A stretch of DNA of 64,000 nt from Streptomyces sp. IMTB 2501 (GTDB taxonomy: Bacteria; Actinomycetota; Actinomycetes; Streptomycetales; Streptomycetaceae): positions 62,001 through 126,000 of the forward strand of contig NZ_MQUS01000011.1 in the NCBI RefSeq assembly GCF_001953885.1, in the 5' to 3' direction. The translations under genes and the position numbers were made by a program. Positions within the stretch are counted from its first letter, which is position 1. Each line of letters starts with the position of its first letter. The notes beneath the pieces were generated by a model. The model was not told the origin of the DNA. It worked only from the letters and a program-made list of their open reading frames with translations, and did not search any database. Of this stretch, positions 8,357 to 16,209 are shown piece by piece.

Positions 8357-8809
8357 TCAGAGCCGCAGTTTGAAGCCCTCGTGCGTGGCGCTGAAGCCGA
8401 GCCGTTCGTAGAAGCGGTGGGCGTCGGAGCGGGTCTTGTCGGATGTCAGCTGTACCATCCGGCAGCCGACGTGCCGCGAGGTGTCGATCGCCCACTCGAT
8501 CAGCCGGCTACCCAGCCCACTGCCCCGTTCGTCGGCGTGGATACGCACGGCCTCGATGAGTGCGCGGGTCGTCCCCTTGTGGGAGAGTCCAGCGATGATC
8601 GTGAGCTGGAGGGTTCCGATCACGCGGCCCTCACGGACGGCGACGACGAGGTGCTGGTTCGGGTCAGCGGTCAGGCGTTCCAGCGCGGCCCGGTACGGCG
8701 TCATGTCGTCGGTGGACTCGCGCTGAGCGCCCAGCGGATCGTCGGCCAGCATCGCGACGATCGCCGGAAGGTCGTCTGCGGTCGCACGCCGTATTTCAAG
8801 ATCTCCCAT
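8357..8809 (-). CDS. GNAT family N-acetyltransferase
   Basis: A 150-residue single GNAT domain, MGDLEIRRATADDLPAIVAM, with the acetyl-CoA motif A around VRIHADERGSGLGSRLIEWA (R/Q-x-x-G-x-G/A) and motif B AHRFYERLGF. It transfers an acetyl group from acetyl-CoA to an unknown amine. It lies 9 bases downstream of the MarR gene on the same strand, so the two are probably co-transcribed. Its substrate may be tied to whatever ligand the MarR protein senses; that link is only contextual. Confidence 0.88.
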   Translation of the reverse strand: MGDLEIRRATADDLPAIVAMLADDPLGAQRESTDDMTPYRAALERLTADPNQHLVVAVREGRVIGTLQLTIIAGLSHKGTTRALIEAVRIHADERGSGLGSRLIEWAIDTSRHVGCRMVQLTSDKTRSDAHRFYERLGFSATHEGFKLRL

Positions 8810-8818
8810 ATGCGCACC

Positions 8819-9277
8819 CTATGCGGGCACGTTCAGAGACTCCACGGTCCGTACCAGCGGTGCCAGTTCGGGGTTCTTCGAGGCCTCGTCCAGGGCCTCC
8901 CGCAGGGCGGCATCGTTAGTGGGTCGTGCCTCCTCGAGTAGCCGCAGGCCAGCCTCGGTGACGTTGGTGTAGATGCCGCGCCGGTCGGTGGGACATAGAT
9001 AGCGCTCCAGCAGGCCGCGGTCCTCCAGCCGGGTCACCAGGCGCGTGGTGGCGCTCTGGCTGAGGACGACCGCGTCGGCAACCTGTTTCATTTGCAGATG
9101 GCCGCCCTCACCGTCGTGCTGGCGGCTCAGTACATCGAGCAGGGAGTACTCGCGCACGCTCAGGTCGTGCCGCGCCTGCAGGGCGCGCTCGATGCGCGCC
9201 TCGATCCTTCCGTGCAGCGCAGAGAGGGCACACCAGCCCTGTGCGAGGGCTGTGAGTGCGGGGTCCGTCGCTGTCAT
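8819..9277 (-). CDS. MarR family transcriptional regulator
   Basis: A 152-residue winged-helix protein, MTATDPALTALAQGWCALSA, with the MarR DNA-binding region VADAVVLSQSATTRLVTRLEDRGLLERYLCPTDRRG written here in parts: helix-turn-helix VLSQSATTRLVTRLEDRGL and wing CPTDRRGIYT. Start at ATG 9277 with GGAGG upstream; the longer frame to 9364 is not supported. Divergent from the MFS transporter across 143 bases holding a long inverted repeat. This is the classic arrangement of a ligand-released repressor controlling an efflux gene and itself. Confidence 0.9.
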   Translation of the reverse strand: MTATDPALTALAQGWCALSALHGRIEARIERALQARHDLSVREYSLLDVLSRQHDGEGGHLQMKQVADAVVLSQSATTRLVTRLEDRGLLERYLCPTDRRGIYTNVTEAGLRLLEEARPTNDAALREALDEASKNPELAPLVRTVESLNVPA

Positions 9278-9320
9278 TGGCGTTTTCCTCCGTCCCGGAG
9301 CGGCTGCACCAAGAGTAGAG

Positions 9321-9344
9321 CAAGCGCGCAATAGTGCGCGGTTG
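9321..9344. promoter_or_regulatory. Candidate MarR operator
   Basis: A 24-bp interrupted palindrome in the MarR/MFS divergent gap. Inner arms CGCGCA (9325-9330) and TGCGCG (9335-9340) flank ATAG, and outer arms CAA (9321-9323) and TTG (9342-9344) also match, with a single mismatched pair between. MarR dimers bind such 16-24-bp dyads. It lies 44 bases before the MarR start codon and 77 before the MFS start, a position from which both promoters could be blocked. Confidence 0.55.
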
Positions 9345-9420
9345 CCATTAGCCCGCGTCTGCAATTATTGTGGATGAATGCAAAGCGCTCCTGCAATCGT
9401 CTGGGAAGGTGTACCCCTCC

Positions 9421-10629
9421 ATGCCTCTCGCGCTTTTGGCCCTCGCGATCGGGGCCTTCGGAATCGGAACGACCGAGTTCGTGATCATGGGACTGCTGCC
9501 CCAGGTCGCGGGTGACTTCGGGGTCTCCATCCCCACGGCAGGCCTGTTGGTGACGGGCTACGCGCTCGGTGTGGTCGTCGGCGCCCCGGTGATGACCGTG
9601 CTCGGTACGAAGGTCTCTCGCAAGCGCATGCTCATGCTGCTGATGGGCCTCTTCATCGCCGGAAACCTGCTCTCCGCGGTGGCCCCCGCCTTCGCGATCA
9701 TGCTGATCGGACGCGTGGTGGCCTCGCTCGCGCACGGCGCCTTCTTCGGCATCGGCTCCGTCGTCGCGGCCGAACTGGTGGCATCCCACAAGAAGGCCGG
9801 CGCCATCGCCATGATGTTCACCGGTCTGACCGTCGCCAATGTCGTCGGTGTCCCGCTGGGCACACTCATCGGCCAGCACGTCGGCTGGCGCGTCACCTTC
9901 GGCATCGTCGCCGCCCTCGGGGTCGTCGGTCTCGTCGGCGTCGCCAAGCTGGTGCCCGAGATGCCGAGGCCCGAGGGGGTACATCTGCGGCATGAGCTGG
10001 CCGCCTTCAAGAACGCCCAGGTGCTGCTCGCCATGGCGATGACCGTCCTCGGCTTCGGCGGTGTCTTCGCGGCCATCACCTACATCGCGCCGATGATGAC
10101 CCACATCGCGGGCTTCGCCGACGGCTCGGTCACCTGGCTGTTGGTCCTGTTCGGCCTCGGCATGGTCGGCGGCAACCTCATCGGCGGCAAGTTCGCCGAC
10201 CGCGCCCTGATGCCGATGCTGTACGTCTCCCTGGGCGCCCTGGCCGTGGTCCTGGCCCTCTTCACGCTCACCGCCCACAACAAAATCGCGGCGGCCGTCA
10301 CCATCGCCCTGATCGGCGCCCTGGGCTTCGCGACCGTACCGCCGCTGCAGAAGCGCGTGCTCGACCAGGCACACGGTGCGCCGACGCTCGCGTCGGCCGT
10401 GAACATCGGCGCCTTCAACCTGGGCAATGCGCTCTCCGCCTGGCTCGGCGGCATCGTGATCGCGGCCGGCTACGGCTACACGGCCCCCAACTGGGTCGGT
10501 GCCGCCCTCGCCGCGGCCGCCCTGGTCCTCGCCGTCCTGTCGGCGGCGCTGGAGCGCCGGGCCGGTGCCCACAGCACTGTGGTCGCCTCCGCGACGCCCG
10601 CCGGGCAGCAGACGCCGGTCCACCACTAA
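9421..10629 (+). CDS. MFS transporter, DHA1/AraJ-like efflux
   Basis: A 402-residue protein with 12 predicted membrane segments, MPLALLALAIGAFGIGTTEF at the N-terminus and the MFS motif A region GTKVSRKRMLML between segments 2 and 3. GTTEFVIMGLLPQVAGDFGV is typical of the AraJ/PbuE/chloramphenicol-resistance-like drug:H+ antiporters. ATG 9421 chosen because homologous proteins begin here and a GGGAAGG lies about 12 bases upstream; the frame extends to 9370. Divergent from the MarR gene that probably represses it. Confidence 0.9.
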   Translation: MPLALLALAIGAFGIGTTEFVIMGLLPQVAGDFGVSIPTAGLLVTGYALGVVVGAPVMTVLGTKVSRKRMLMLLMGLFIAGNLLSAVAPAFAIMLIGRVVASLAHGAFFGIGSVVAAELVASHKKAGAIAMMFTGLTVANVVGVPLGTLIGQHVGWRVTFGIVAALGVVGLVGVAKLVPEMPRPEGVHLRHELAAFKNAQVLLAMAMTVLGFGGVFAAITYIAPMMTHIAGFADGSVTWLLVLFGLGMVGGNLIGGKFADRALMPMLYVSLGALAVVLALFTLTAHNKIAAAVTIALIGALGFATVPPLQKRVLDQAHGAPTLASAVNIGAFNLGNALSAWLGGIVIAAGYGYTAPNWVGAALAAAALVLAVLSAALERRAGAHSTVVASATPAGQQTPVHH

Positions 10630-10744
10630 GTCCTTCGGACCCACAGAGCGCTTCACCGCCTGCAGTTCACAGACTTCCGCGCTGGGGGTGCATCCCCGGT
10701 ACGGCGAGCACCCCGTCTCAGCAACACCCGAGGAGAGAATCTCC

Positions 10745-11164
10745 ATGAGCACCACCGCCGTCGCCCCGCTGCCCATCGAGGACGCCGAACTTCTGGTTGC
10801 CATGGCCCGCCGCGCGGCCGAGGACGCCGGGGTCACCGTCAGCGTCACCGTCCTGGACGCGGGCGGCCATCTGCTCGCCTTCCGCCGGGACGACCGTGCC
10901 GTGCTGATCTCCGGCGAGACCAGCACCCGCAAGGCCTACACGGCGCTGCAGCTGAACGCCCCCACCGCCGACCTGGTCGACGCCGTCCAGCCGGGTGGCC
11001 TCTTCCACACGCTGCCCACGGCCCTCGACAGGCCCCTGCTGTTCATCGCGGGCGGTGTGCCCGTCCACCGGGACGGCAGGCTGATCGGCGCGATCGGCGT
11101 CGGCGGCGGTGCGCCGGAGCAGGATCACGCCTTCGCCACCGCGGCCGTGCGGGCTCTCGCCTGA
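10745..11164 (+). CDS. GlcG/HbpS-family haem-degrading-like protein
   Basis: A 139-residue protein with the DUF336/GlcG/HbpS fold: LDAGGHLLAFRRDD, STRKAYTALQLNAPTADL, and the C-terminal VHRDGRLIGAIGVGGGAPEQDHAFA. Family members bind haem or small cofactors; the founding HbpS of Streptomyces reticuli is secreted, but this copy has no signal peptide. ATG 10745 is preceded by CGAGGAGAG. It lies 115 bases after the MFS gene, same strand, and could be co-transcribed. Physiological role unknown. Confidence 0.82.
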   Translation: MSTTAVAPLPIEDAELLVAMARRAAEDAGVTVSVTVLDAGGHLLAFRRDDRAVLISGETSTRKAYTALQLNAPTADLVDAVQPGGLFHTLPTALDRPLLFIAGGVPVHRDGRLIGAIGVGGGAPEQDHAFATAAVRALA

Positions 11165-11184
11165 TCGCCCACCGCGCAGGGACA

Positions 11185-11221
11185 ACGTCGGCCCCGCCGC
11201 ACAACGTGGCGGGGCCGACGT
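11185..11221. terminator. Bidirectional terminator
   Basis: A perfect 14-bp stem, ACGTCGGCCCCGCC (11185-11198) with GGCGGGGCCGACGT (11208-11221), 9-base loop. It lies between the convergent GlcG-like and GNAT genes and can end transcription from both sides. Confidence 0.82.
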
Positions 11222-11236
11222 GTGTCGTACGACGGC

Positions 11237-12103
11237 TCAGCCCGCGGCCACGGTCAGCGGTGCGAACCGCCGCGTCCAGTCCCCCGGGAGATCCGTGATG
11301 CCATACGTCATCACCGCGTTGAAAGCCACGGAGGCCAGCCCCCGCGCCTTCGCCCAGGTCAGCAGCTCCTCATGACGCACGTCGATGTCCGTGCGCAGCG
11401 GGCGGTCGGTACGGGCGGCCAGCGAGGTGATGAGGGCCTGGGCGGTCTCCGCGTCCCGGGCGACCAGCGGACCGACGACATGGGTGTCCATGTTGGGCCA
11501 TGCGGCCGCGTAGCCGATGATCCGGCCGTCCTCCTCGGCCACCCGCAACTGGTCGGCGAAGGCGGGCAGTCGGGTGATCAGGGGAGTGCGGTCGACGCCG
11601 AACACCGCCTCGTCGAGCCGTAGGACTGAGGGGAGGTCCTCCGCGGTGGCGGCGCGGGTGAGTACGCCGGATTCCGGCCCGCCGGGAGTGAAGCGGCCTG
11701 TCAGCATCTCCGCCCGGCCCGTCACCTTGAAGCCCAGTTCTTCGTACAGCGGAAGGCCATTGGGTGTGGCGTGCAGGGTGAGCGGAGTGGTGCCCATGGT
11801 GGACATGACATGGCGCATCAAACGGCGCCCGACGCCCCGGCGGGCATGACGTTCGGCCACCAGAACCATGCCGATGGCACCGAGATCCGTGCGCTCCCAT
11901 GAGCCGTACTCCGTGACGACACACGCGGCGACGAGACCACCCTCAGGGTCGTCGATGCCGAATCCCTTTCCGGCAGCAAGGAGGAGTCCCCACTTGTGCT
12001 CCTCGCGTGGCCACCCCCGGTCCTCGGACAAGTCGGCGCAGGCGGTGAGATCGCGAAGCGTCAGACGGCGGATGGGCAGAGCGGCGAGGGAAGGAGTCGA
12101 CAC
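11237..12103 (-). CDS. Tandem GNAT N-acetyltransferase
   Basis: A 288-residue protein with two GNAT-like halves. The first carries a good acetyl-CoA motif (VAERHARRGVGRRLMRHVM) and LPLYEELGFK; the second (from about residue 155, VLTRAATAEDLPSVLRLDEAV) resembles the DUF1248/YitI-type C-terminal half. Start taken as GTG 12103 (STPSLAALPIRRLTLRDL), where family-like sequence begins; in-frame ATGs at 12175 and 12205 would add an unusual cysteine-rich leader and also lack good ribosome sites, so the start is uncertain. Substrate unknown. Divergent from the HAD gene across a parS. Confidence 0.82.
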   Translation of the reverse strand: MSTPSLAALPIRRLTLRDLTACADLSEDRGWPREEHKWGLLLAAGKGFGIDDPEGGLVAACVVTEYGSWERTDLGAIGMVLVAERHARRGVGRRLMRHVMSTMGTTPLTLHATPNGLPLYEELGFKVTGRAEMLTGRFTPGGPESGVLTRAATAEDLPSVLRLDEAVFGVDRTPLITRLPAFADQLRVAEEDGRIIGYAAAWPNMDTHVVGPLVARDAETAQALITSLAARTDRPLRTDIDVRHEELLTWAKARGLASVAFNAVMTYGITDLPGDWTRRFAPLTVAAG

Positions 12104-12212
12104 GCAGGTCAGGCTGTCCGACCGGCAGCCCCGGCGTCCACCTGTTTCGCCGTAGACACACGTGCTTTTGGCCATGCCGTCGCCATATGCACAGCCCATC
12201 GACAAGCAGAAT

Positions 12213-12230
12213 GTGTTTCACGTGAAACAC
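12213..12230. promoter_or_regulatory. parS site (perfect core)
   Basis: An 18-bp perfect palindrome with the exact 16-mer TGTTTCACGTGAAACA at 12214-12229, in the divergent gap between the tandem GNAT and HAD genes, 24 bases before the HAD start codon. Confidence 0.9.
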
Positions 12231-12253
12231 CGGCAGCTGGTTAGCCTCACGCC

Positions 12254-12886
12254 ATGGCGAGACTTCATCTCTTCGATCTCGACGGCACATTGCTGCACGG
12301 CAGTACGGCACCGGTGGAGATCTCCCGCCAGTTGGGACTGGAAGCGGAGACCGTGGCACTGGACCGGGCGATCGCGGAAGGACGGATCGGTCCGCCGGAG
12401 TACGCGGCGCAGGTGTACGACCTGTGGGCCGATCTGACCGAGGCGCATGTCAGCGCCGCATTCGAGGCGGCTCCCTGGCTGGCCCGCATCCGTGAGGTCT
12501 GGACAGAGATCAGAAACGCGGGCGAATACTGCGCGGTGGTTTCGCTCTCGCCGTCCTTCTTCGTGGAGCGTCTTCTCGACTGGGGTGCGCACGCCGCGCA
12601 CGGATCTCGCTTCCCGGCCGTGCCGTTCACCGAGCCCGTCGATCCGTCCGGGGTGCTCAGCGCCGCGGCCAAGGTGATCATCGCGGACCGGCTCTGCGAG
12701 GAGCTCGGAGTGGCGCGAGCGGACTGCGTGGCGTACGGCGACTCGTCGTCGGACAAGGACCTGTTCGCTGCCGTACCGGTCTCCGTGGCGGTCAATGCGG
12801 ATACCCATCTGGCTGGGCTCGCGACGCACTCTTACACGGGGCGGGATCTGTGGGATGCCTATGAATTGGTTCGCTCTGCCCGCTAG
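12254..12886 (+). CDS. HAD-family phosphatase (HAD-IB, SerB-like)
   Basis: A 210-residue protein with motif I FDLDGTLL at residues 7-14, motif II VVSLSPSFF, a conserved lysine before IIADRLCEELG, and motif III/IV YGDSSSDKDLF. HAD-IB enzymes such as phosphoserine phosphatase dephosphorylate small metabolites or, in PlsC fusions, lipids. The cap is the short alpha-helical C1 type (about residues 20-75). ATG 12254. The substrate cannot be told from sequence; the lack of a serine-biosynthesis neighbour argues for a general role. Confidence 0.88.
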   Translation: MARLHLFDLDGTLLHGSTAPVEISRQLGLEAETVALDRAIAEGRIGPPEYAAQVYDLWADLTEAHVSAAFEAAPWLARIREVWTEIRNAGEYCAVVSLSPSFFVERLLDWGAHAAHGSRFPAVPFTEPVDPSGVLSAAAKVIIADRLCEELGVARADCVAYGDSSSDKDLFAAVPVSVAVNADTHLAGLATHSYTGRDLWDAYELVRSAR

Positions 12887-13080
12887 CTGACGGACTTCGT
12901 GGTATGCCCTCTTGCCCGAATCGTGAGGAAGAAAGGGGGGACTTGTGTGTGCGGCGACGGCCGGTAGGGTCGAGTCCGGTTCACGCCGTCCTACGGCTGA
13001 CCGTCCGCCGGGGGAAGCATGCACCTTCCGGGGTGGAAGTGCGCAGACCGACCGCAAGACGTTCGAGGCGAGGGCACACC

Positions 13081-14508
13081 ATGGACACTCCGACCACTAC
13101 GTCGGGGGAGAACGGCATGTCGGGCGGGAGCGACTGGTTCACGCCACGCAAGACACCACCGGCCTCGCCCCCGCACTCTGACCAGGAGAGGCACCACGCA
13201 AGCCCGCGCCCGGCGGATGTACCCACCGGGCAGCCGATGGCCGCACCCGCTATGCAGCCGGCGGCCGCAGCCGCCCGGCGGCCGATGGCCGCACCCGTTC
13301 CACACCCGGCGGACCCACCCGCCCCGCAGCCGATGGCCGCACCGGCTCGGGAGCGAGTGCCGTCTCAGCGGACGGGGCCGGCCGACGAGGAGGGGTCTCC
13401 GGACGCCATCCTCATACGCCGCACGATGTCCGAGATAGGCCCGGTCGCCGACAAGGTCACCTCCTACTTCTACGCGCTGCTCTTCGTCCGCCGTCCCGAT
13501 CTGCGCGCGCTGTTCCCGCCCGCGATGGACACCCAGCGGGATCGTCTGCTGAAGGCGCTGCTCACCGCGGCCGAGCACATGGACAACACGCCGGTCCTCG
13601 TCGACTACCTGCAGAACCTCGGCCGTGGACACCGTAAGTACGGGACGCGCGCCGAGGACTATCCGGCCGTCGGGGAGTGCCTGATCGGTTCGTTGAGCAA
13701 GTACGCCACCGCCGTATGGGACCCGGAGACCGAGGCGGCCTGGGTGCGGGCCTACACGACGATCTCCCAGGTCATGATCGATTCTGCGGCGGCGGACGCA
13801 CTGCGATCCCCGGCCTGGTGGCACGCCGAGGTCGTCACCCACGACCTCAGAACCCCCGATGTGGCGATCCTCACCGTCCGCCCGGACCAGCCCTATCCCT
13901 TCCTCGCCGGCCAGTACACGAGCATCGAGACACCCTGGTGGCCACGGGTGTGGCGGCACTACTCCTTCGCCTCCGCGCCCCGCTCGGACGGCCTGCTGAC
14001 CTTCCATGTGAAGGCTGTGCCGGCCGGCTGGGTCTCCAACGCACTGGTGCACCGCGCCCGGCCTGGAGACGTCATCCGCCTCGGCCCGCCCACCGGTTCC
14101 ATGACCGTCGACCATACGACCGACAGCGGACTGCTGTGCCTGGGCGGCGGTACGGGCATAGCGCCCATCAAGGCCCTGGTCGAGGATGTCGCCGAACACG
14201 GAGCACGCCGACCTGTCGAGGTGTTCTACGGCGCCCGCACCGACCACGACCTCTATGAGATCGACACCATGCTCCGGCTCCAGCAGAGAAATTCCTGGCT
14301 GTCGGTCCGGGCGATCATCGACCAGCAGGCGCGACTCCAGCTTCCCGAAGCCCTACGCGACTACGGCCCCTGGAACGAGTACGACGCCTATCTCTCCGGC
14401 CCGCCCGGCATGATCCGCAGCAGCGTCGACATGCTCCGGGGCTTCGGTATCCCGTCGAACCGCATACGGCACGACGCGGTGGAGGAACTGCTCGTCGTCG
14501 GGAACTGA
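13081..14508 (+). CDS. Flavohaemoglobin-like globin-oxidoreductase
   Basis: A 475-residue protein in three parts: a low-complexity proline/alanine-rich N-terminus of about 105 residues with repeated PMAAP units, a globin domain (about 110-245) with the proximal histidine in GRGHRKYG, and a ferredoxin-reductase module with FAD motif RHYSFAS and NAD(P) motif CLGGGTGIAP. Flavohaemoglobins detoxify NO or handle oxygen. The tail is longer than in the classical Hmp and the N-terminal extension is unusual. Start at ATG 13081 behind GAGGCGAGGG; ATG 13117 is an alternative. A regulator of NO response was not seen nearby. Confidence 0.87.
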   Translation: MDTPTTTSGENGMSGGSDWFTPRKTPPASPPHSDQERHHASPRPADVPTGQPMAAPAMQPAAAAARRPMAAPVPHPADPPAPQPMAAPARERVPSQRTGPADEEGSPDAILIRRTMSEIGPVADKVTSYFYALLFVRRPDLRALFPPAMDTQRDRLLKALLTAAEHMDNTPVLVDYLQNLGRGHRKYGTRAEDYPAVGECLIGSLSKYATAVWDPETEAAWVRAYTTISQVMIDSAAADALRSPAWWHAEVVTHDLRTPDVAILTVRPDQPYPFLAGQYTSIETPWWPRVWRHYSFASAPRSDGLLTFHVKAVPAGWVSNALVHRARPGDVIRLGPPTGSMTVDHTTDSGLLCLGGGTGIAPIKALVEDVAEHGARRPVEVFYGARTDHDLYEIDTMLRLQQRNSWLSVRAIIDQQARLQLPEALRDYGPWNEYDAYLSGPPGMIRSSVDMLRGFGIPSNRIRHDAVEELLVVGN

Positions 14509-14513
14509 GCGCC

Positions 14514-14996
14514 CTAACCGAGGTCCGGAGCGTGCATGGCGCGCACCCCCTCGATATTGCCGTCCAGATAGTGGCGCAGCGACAGCGGGACGAGGTGGAC
14601 GGAGGCGATGCCGACGCGAGTGAAGGGGACACGGACGATCTCGTACTCACCGGCCGGCTCGTCCACTTCGGGGCCGTGCCGCAGGGCCGGGTCCATGGAC
14701 TCCAGCCGGCAGACGAAGAAGTGCTGCACCTTCACACCGGTCGCGCCGCCGTCCTCGCCGATGTGCTCGACGGTGTCCACGAAGCACGGCACCACATCCG
14801 TGATCTTGGCGCCGAGTTCCTCGGACACCTCCCGGTGCAGTGCGTCCACGACGGTCGGGTCCCCGGGCTCGACCCCGCCACCGGGAGTGACCCAGTAGGG
14901 ATCGACACCAGGCTTGGTGCGCTTGATCAGGATCAGGTCGTCACCGTCCAGAAGAACGGCACGGGCGGTGCGCTTGACCACGGGTCGGACGGTCAT
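14514..14996 (-). CDS. Nudix hydrolase
   Basis: A 160-residue protein, MTVRPVVKRTARAVLLDGDD, with Nudix box GGGVEPGDPTVVDALHREV followed by SEELG; the REVSEELG catalytic helix is intact, while the preceding loop has D for the usual E and one extra residue. Nudix enzymes cleave nucleoside diphosphates linked to other moieties. ATG 14996 is preferred; an upstream ATG at 15038 would read through a parS-like site. It ends 5 bases from the convergent flavohaemoglobin-like gene. Substrate unknown. Confidence 0.86.
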   Translation of the reverse strand: MTVRPVVKRTARAVLLDGDDLILIKRTKPGVDPYWVTPGGGVEPGDPTVVDALHREVSEELGAKITDVVPCFVDTVEHIGEDGGATGVKVQHFFVCRLESMDPALRHGPEVDEPAGEYEIVRVPFTRVGIASVHLVPLSLRHYLDGNIEGVRAMHAPDLG

Positions 14997-15017
14997 GGGA
15001 GAAATGTGGCCCGGCTG

Positions 15018-15031
15018 GTTCCACGTGAAAC
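15018..15031. promoter_or_regulatory. parS-like site (one mismatch)
   Basis: GTTCCACGTGAAAC differs from the parS core at one position. It lies 22 bases upstream of the Nudix start codon, between the Nudix and LysR genes. Confidence 0.65.
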
Positions 15032-15084
15032 ATCGCAAGGCGTCACTGCTCGACCGCCGTGGGTGCGTGCCGTGCCGGAAGGCC

Positions 15085-15990
15085 TCAGCACCAGGCCGCG
15101 GCGGCTTGCTGAAGCCACTCGTGGGCCCGCGCTATGTGCGGCATGGCGAGGGTGCCCGTGCGCACCACCAGGAAGTAGGTGCGCAGCGGGGGGACCACAG
15201 GGTCGTTCAGCGGAGCGATCGTGCCGTCTTCGAGGGCCACGGCGCACAGATAGCGGGGCAGCACCGCGAGTCCGGCACCCGCGATCGCACAGGCGAGGAC
15301 CGCCCGCAGATCCGGGACGATGACCGTGCCCGAGGCGGCCGGGCGGGAGTCGAAGACGGAGGCCCAGTAGCGCGAGACGAAGGGCAGCGACTCGTGGACC
15401 TCGACGACGGGCAGATTCTCCAGTGCCGGCGCGCCCTTGAGGCGTAGCGCCTCCGCGTCTATCCGCTCCGCCCAGCGAGGGGCGGCGATCAGCACATGCT
15501 CCTCGTCGCAGAGTGGAGTCGCGGTGAGCAGAGCACCGCGCGGCCGGGCCGTGCTGATGGCCAGATCATGGTGTCCGGACGCCAGTCCCTCCAGCGCTTC
15601 CTCCGCCGTACCGAAGGAGGCGCGGAGCGCGAACCCCTGGCCGTCGTCACCGGTCAGCTCCGTCAGGGCGGGCAGAGCGCGTTCGGCGGTGAACTCGGGC
15701 GGGCCGGCGAGGTGCAGGGTTCTGAGGGAGGACTCGTCGTCCAGGCCGGTCTCGGCGATCTCCACCAGGGCGTCGAGATGGGGAGCTGCCTTGTGCGCGA
15801 GTTCGTCGCCGATGGTCGTCGGGGTGACTCCGCGTGCCTGGCGGAGGAAGAGAGGCTTGCCCAGCTGTCGTTCCAGCGTGCGGATCTGCGAGGTGACGGC
15901 GGGCTGGGAGAGGCCGAGCAGAGCGGCGGCGCGGGTGAAGGAGCCAGCCCGGTGCACAGTGACGAAGGTGCGCAGCAAGGCCAGGTCCAT
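15085..15990 (-). CDS. LysR family transcriptional regulator
   Basis: A 301-residue protein with the N-terminal LysR helix-turn-helix (residues 1-60, MDLALLRTFVTVHRAGSFTR then AALLGLSQPAVTSQIRTLE) and a substrate-binding effector domain. ATG 15990. It shares its strand with the Nudix gene downstream (89-base gap); the PLP-enzyme gene lies behind its promoter on the same strand, separated by a terminator. The effector and target genes are not evident; an autoregulated site in the upstream 150 bases would be normal for the family. Confidence 0.92.
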   Translation of the reverse strand: MDLALLRTFVTVHRAGSFTRAAALLGLSQPAVTSQIRTLERQLGKPLFLRQARGVTPTTIGDELAHKAAPHLDALVEIAETGLDDESSLRTLHLAGPPEFTAERALPALTELTGDDGQGFALRASFGTAEEALEGLASGHHDLAISTARPRGALLTATPLCDEEHVLIAAPRWAERIDAEALRLKGAPALENLPVVEVHESLPFVSRYWASVFDSRPAASGTVIVPDLRAVLACAIAGAGLAVLPRYLCAVALEDGTIAPLNDPVVPPLRTYFLVVRTGTLAMPHIARAHEWLQQAAAAWC

Positions 15991-16141
15991 GGCGTGCCCT
16001 CCCCTAGATCTCTGCCCTCCTTCGGCCCCCAGGCAGGTTCCAACTATAAATAAGTCGATAGGTCCCTGTCGCTAGCGTGATTGGACACTGACAGAGAGTC
16101 AACTAGCCTTGTTCGCGCGGTTCTTGGCGCGCGGAACCGAA

Positions 16142-16178
16142 GACGGTCCGAGCCACGAGGGGGGAGGCTCGGACCGTC
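16142..16178 (-). terminator. Terminator of ptpA-PLP enzyme operon
   Basis: A perfect 13-bp stem, GACGGTCCGAGCC (16142-16154) with GGCTCGGACCGTC (16166-16178), 11-base purine-rich loop, 32 bases past the stop of the PLP-enzyme gene. Confidence 0.85.
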
Positions 16179-16209
16179 GTGCGCCCTCGGCGGGCGGATG
16201 GGCAGGGGC

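Noticed and set aside
12904..13080. N-terminal extension of the flavohaemoglobin frame
   Set aside because: The frame is open to 12904, but no start with a ribosome site precedes ATG 13081, and the upstream codons lack coding bias.
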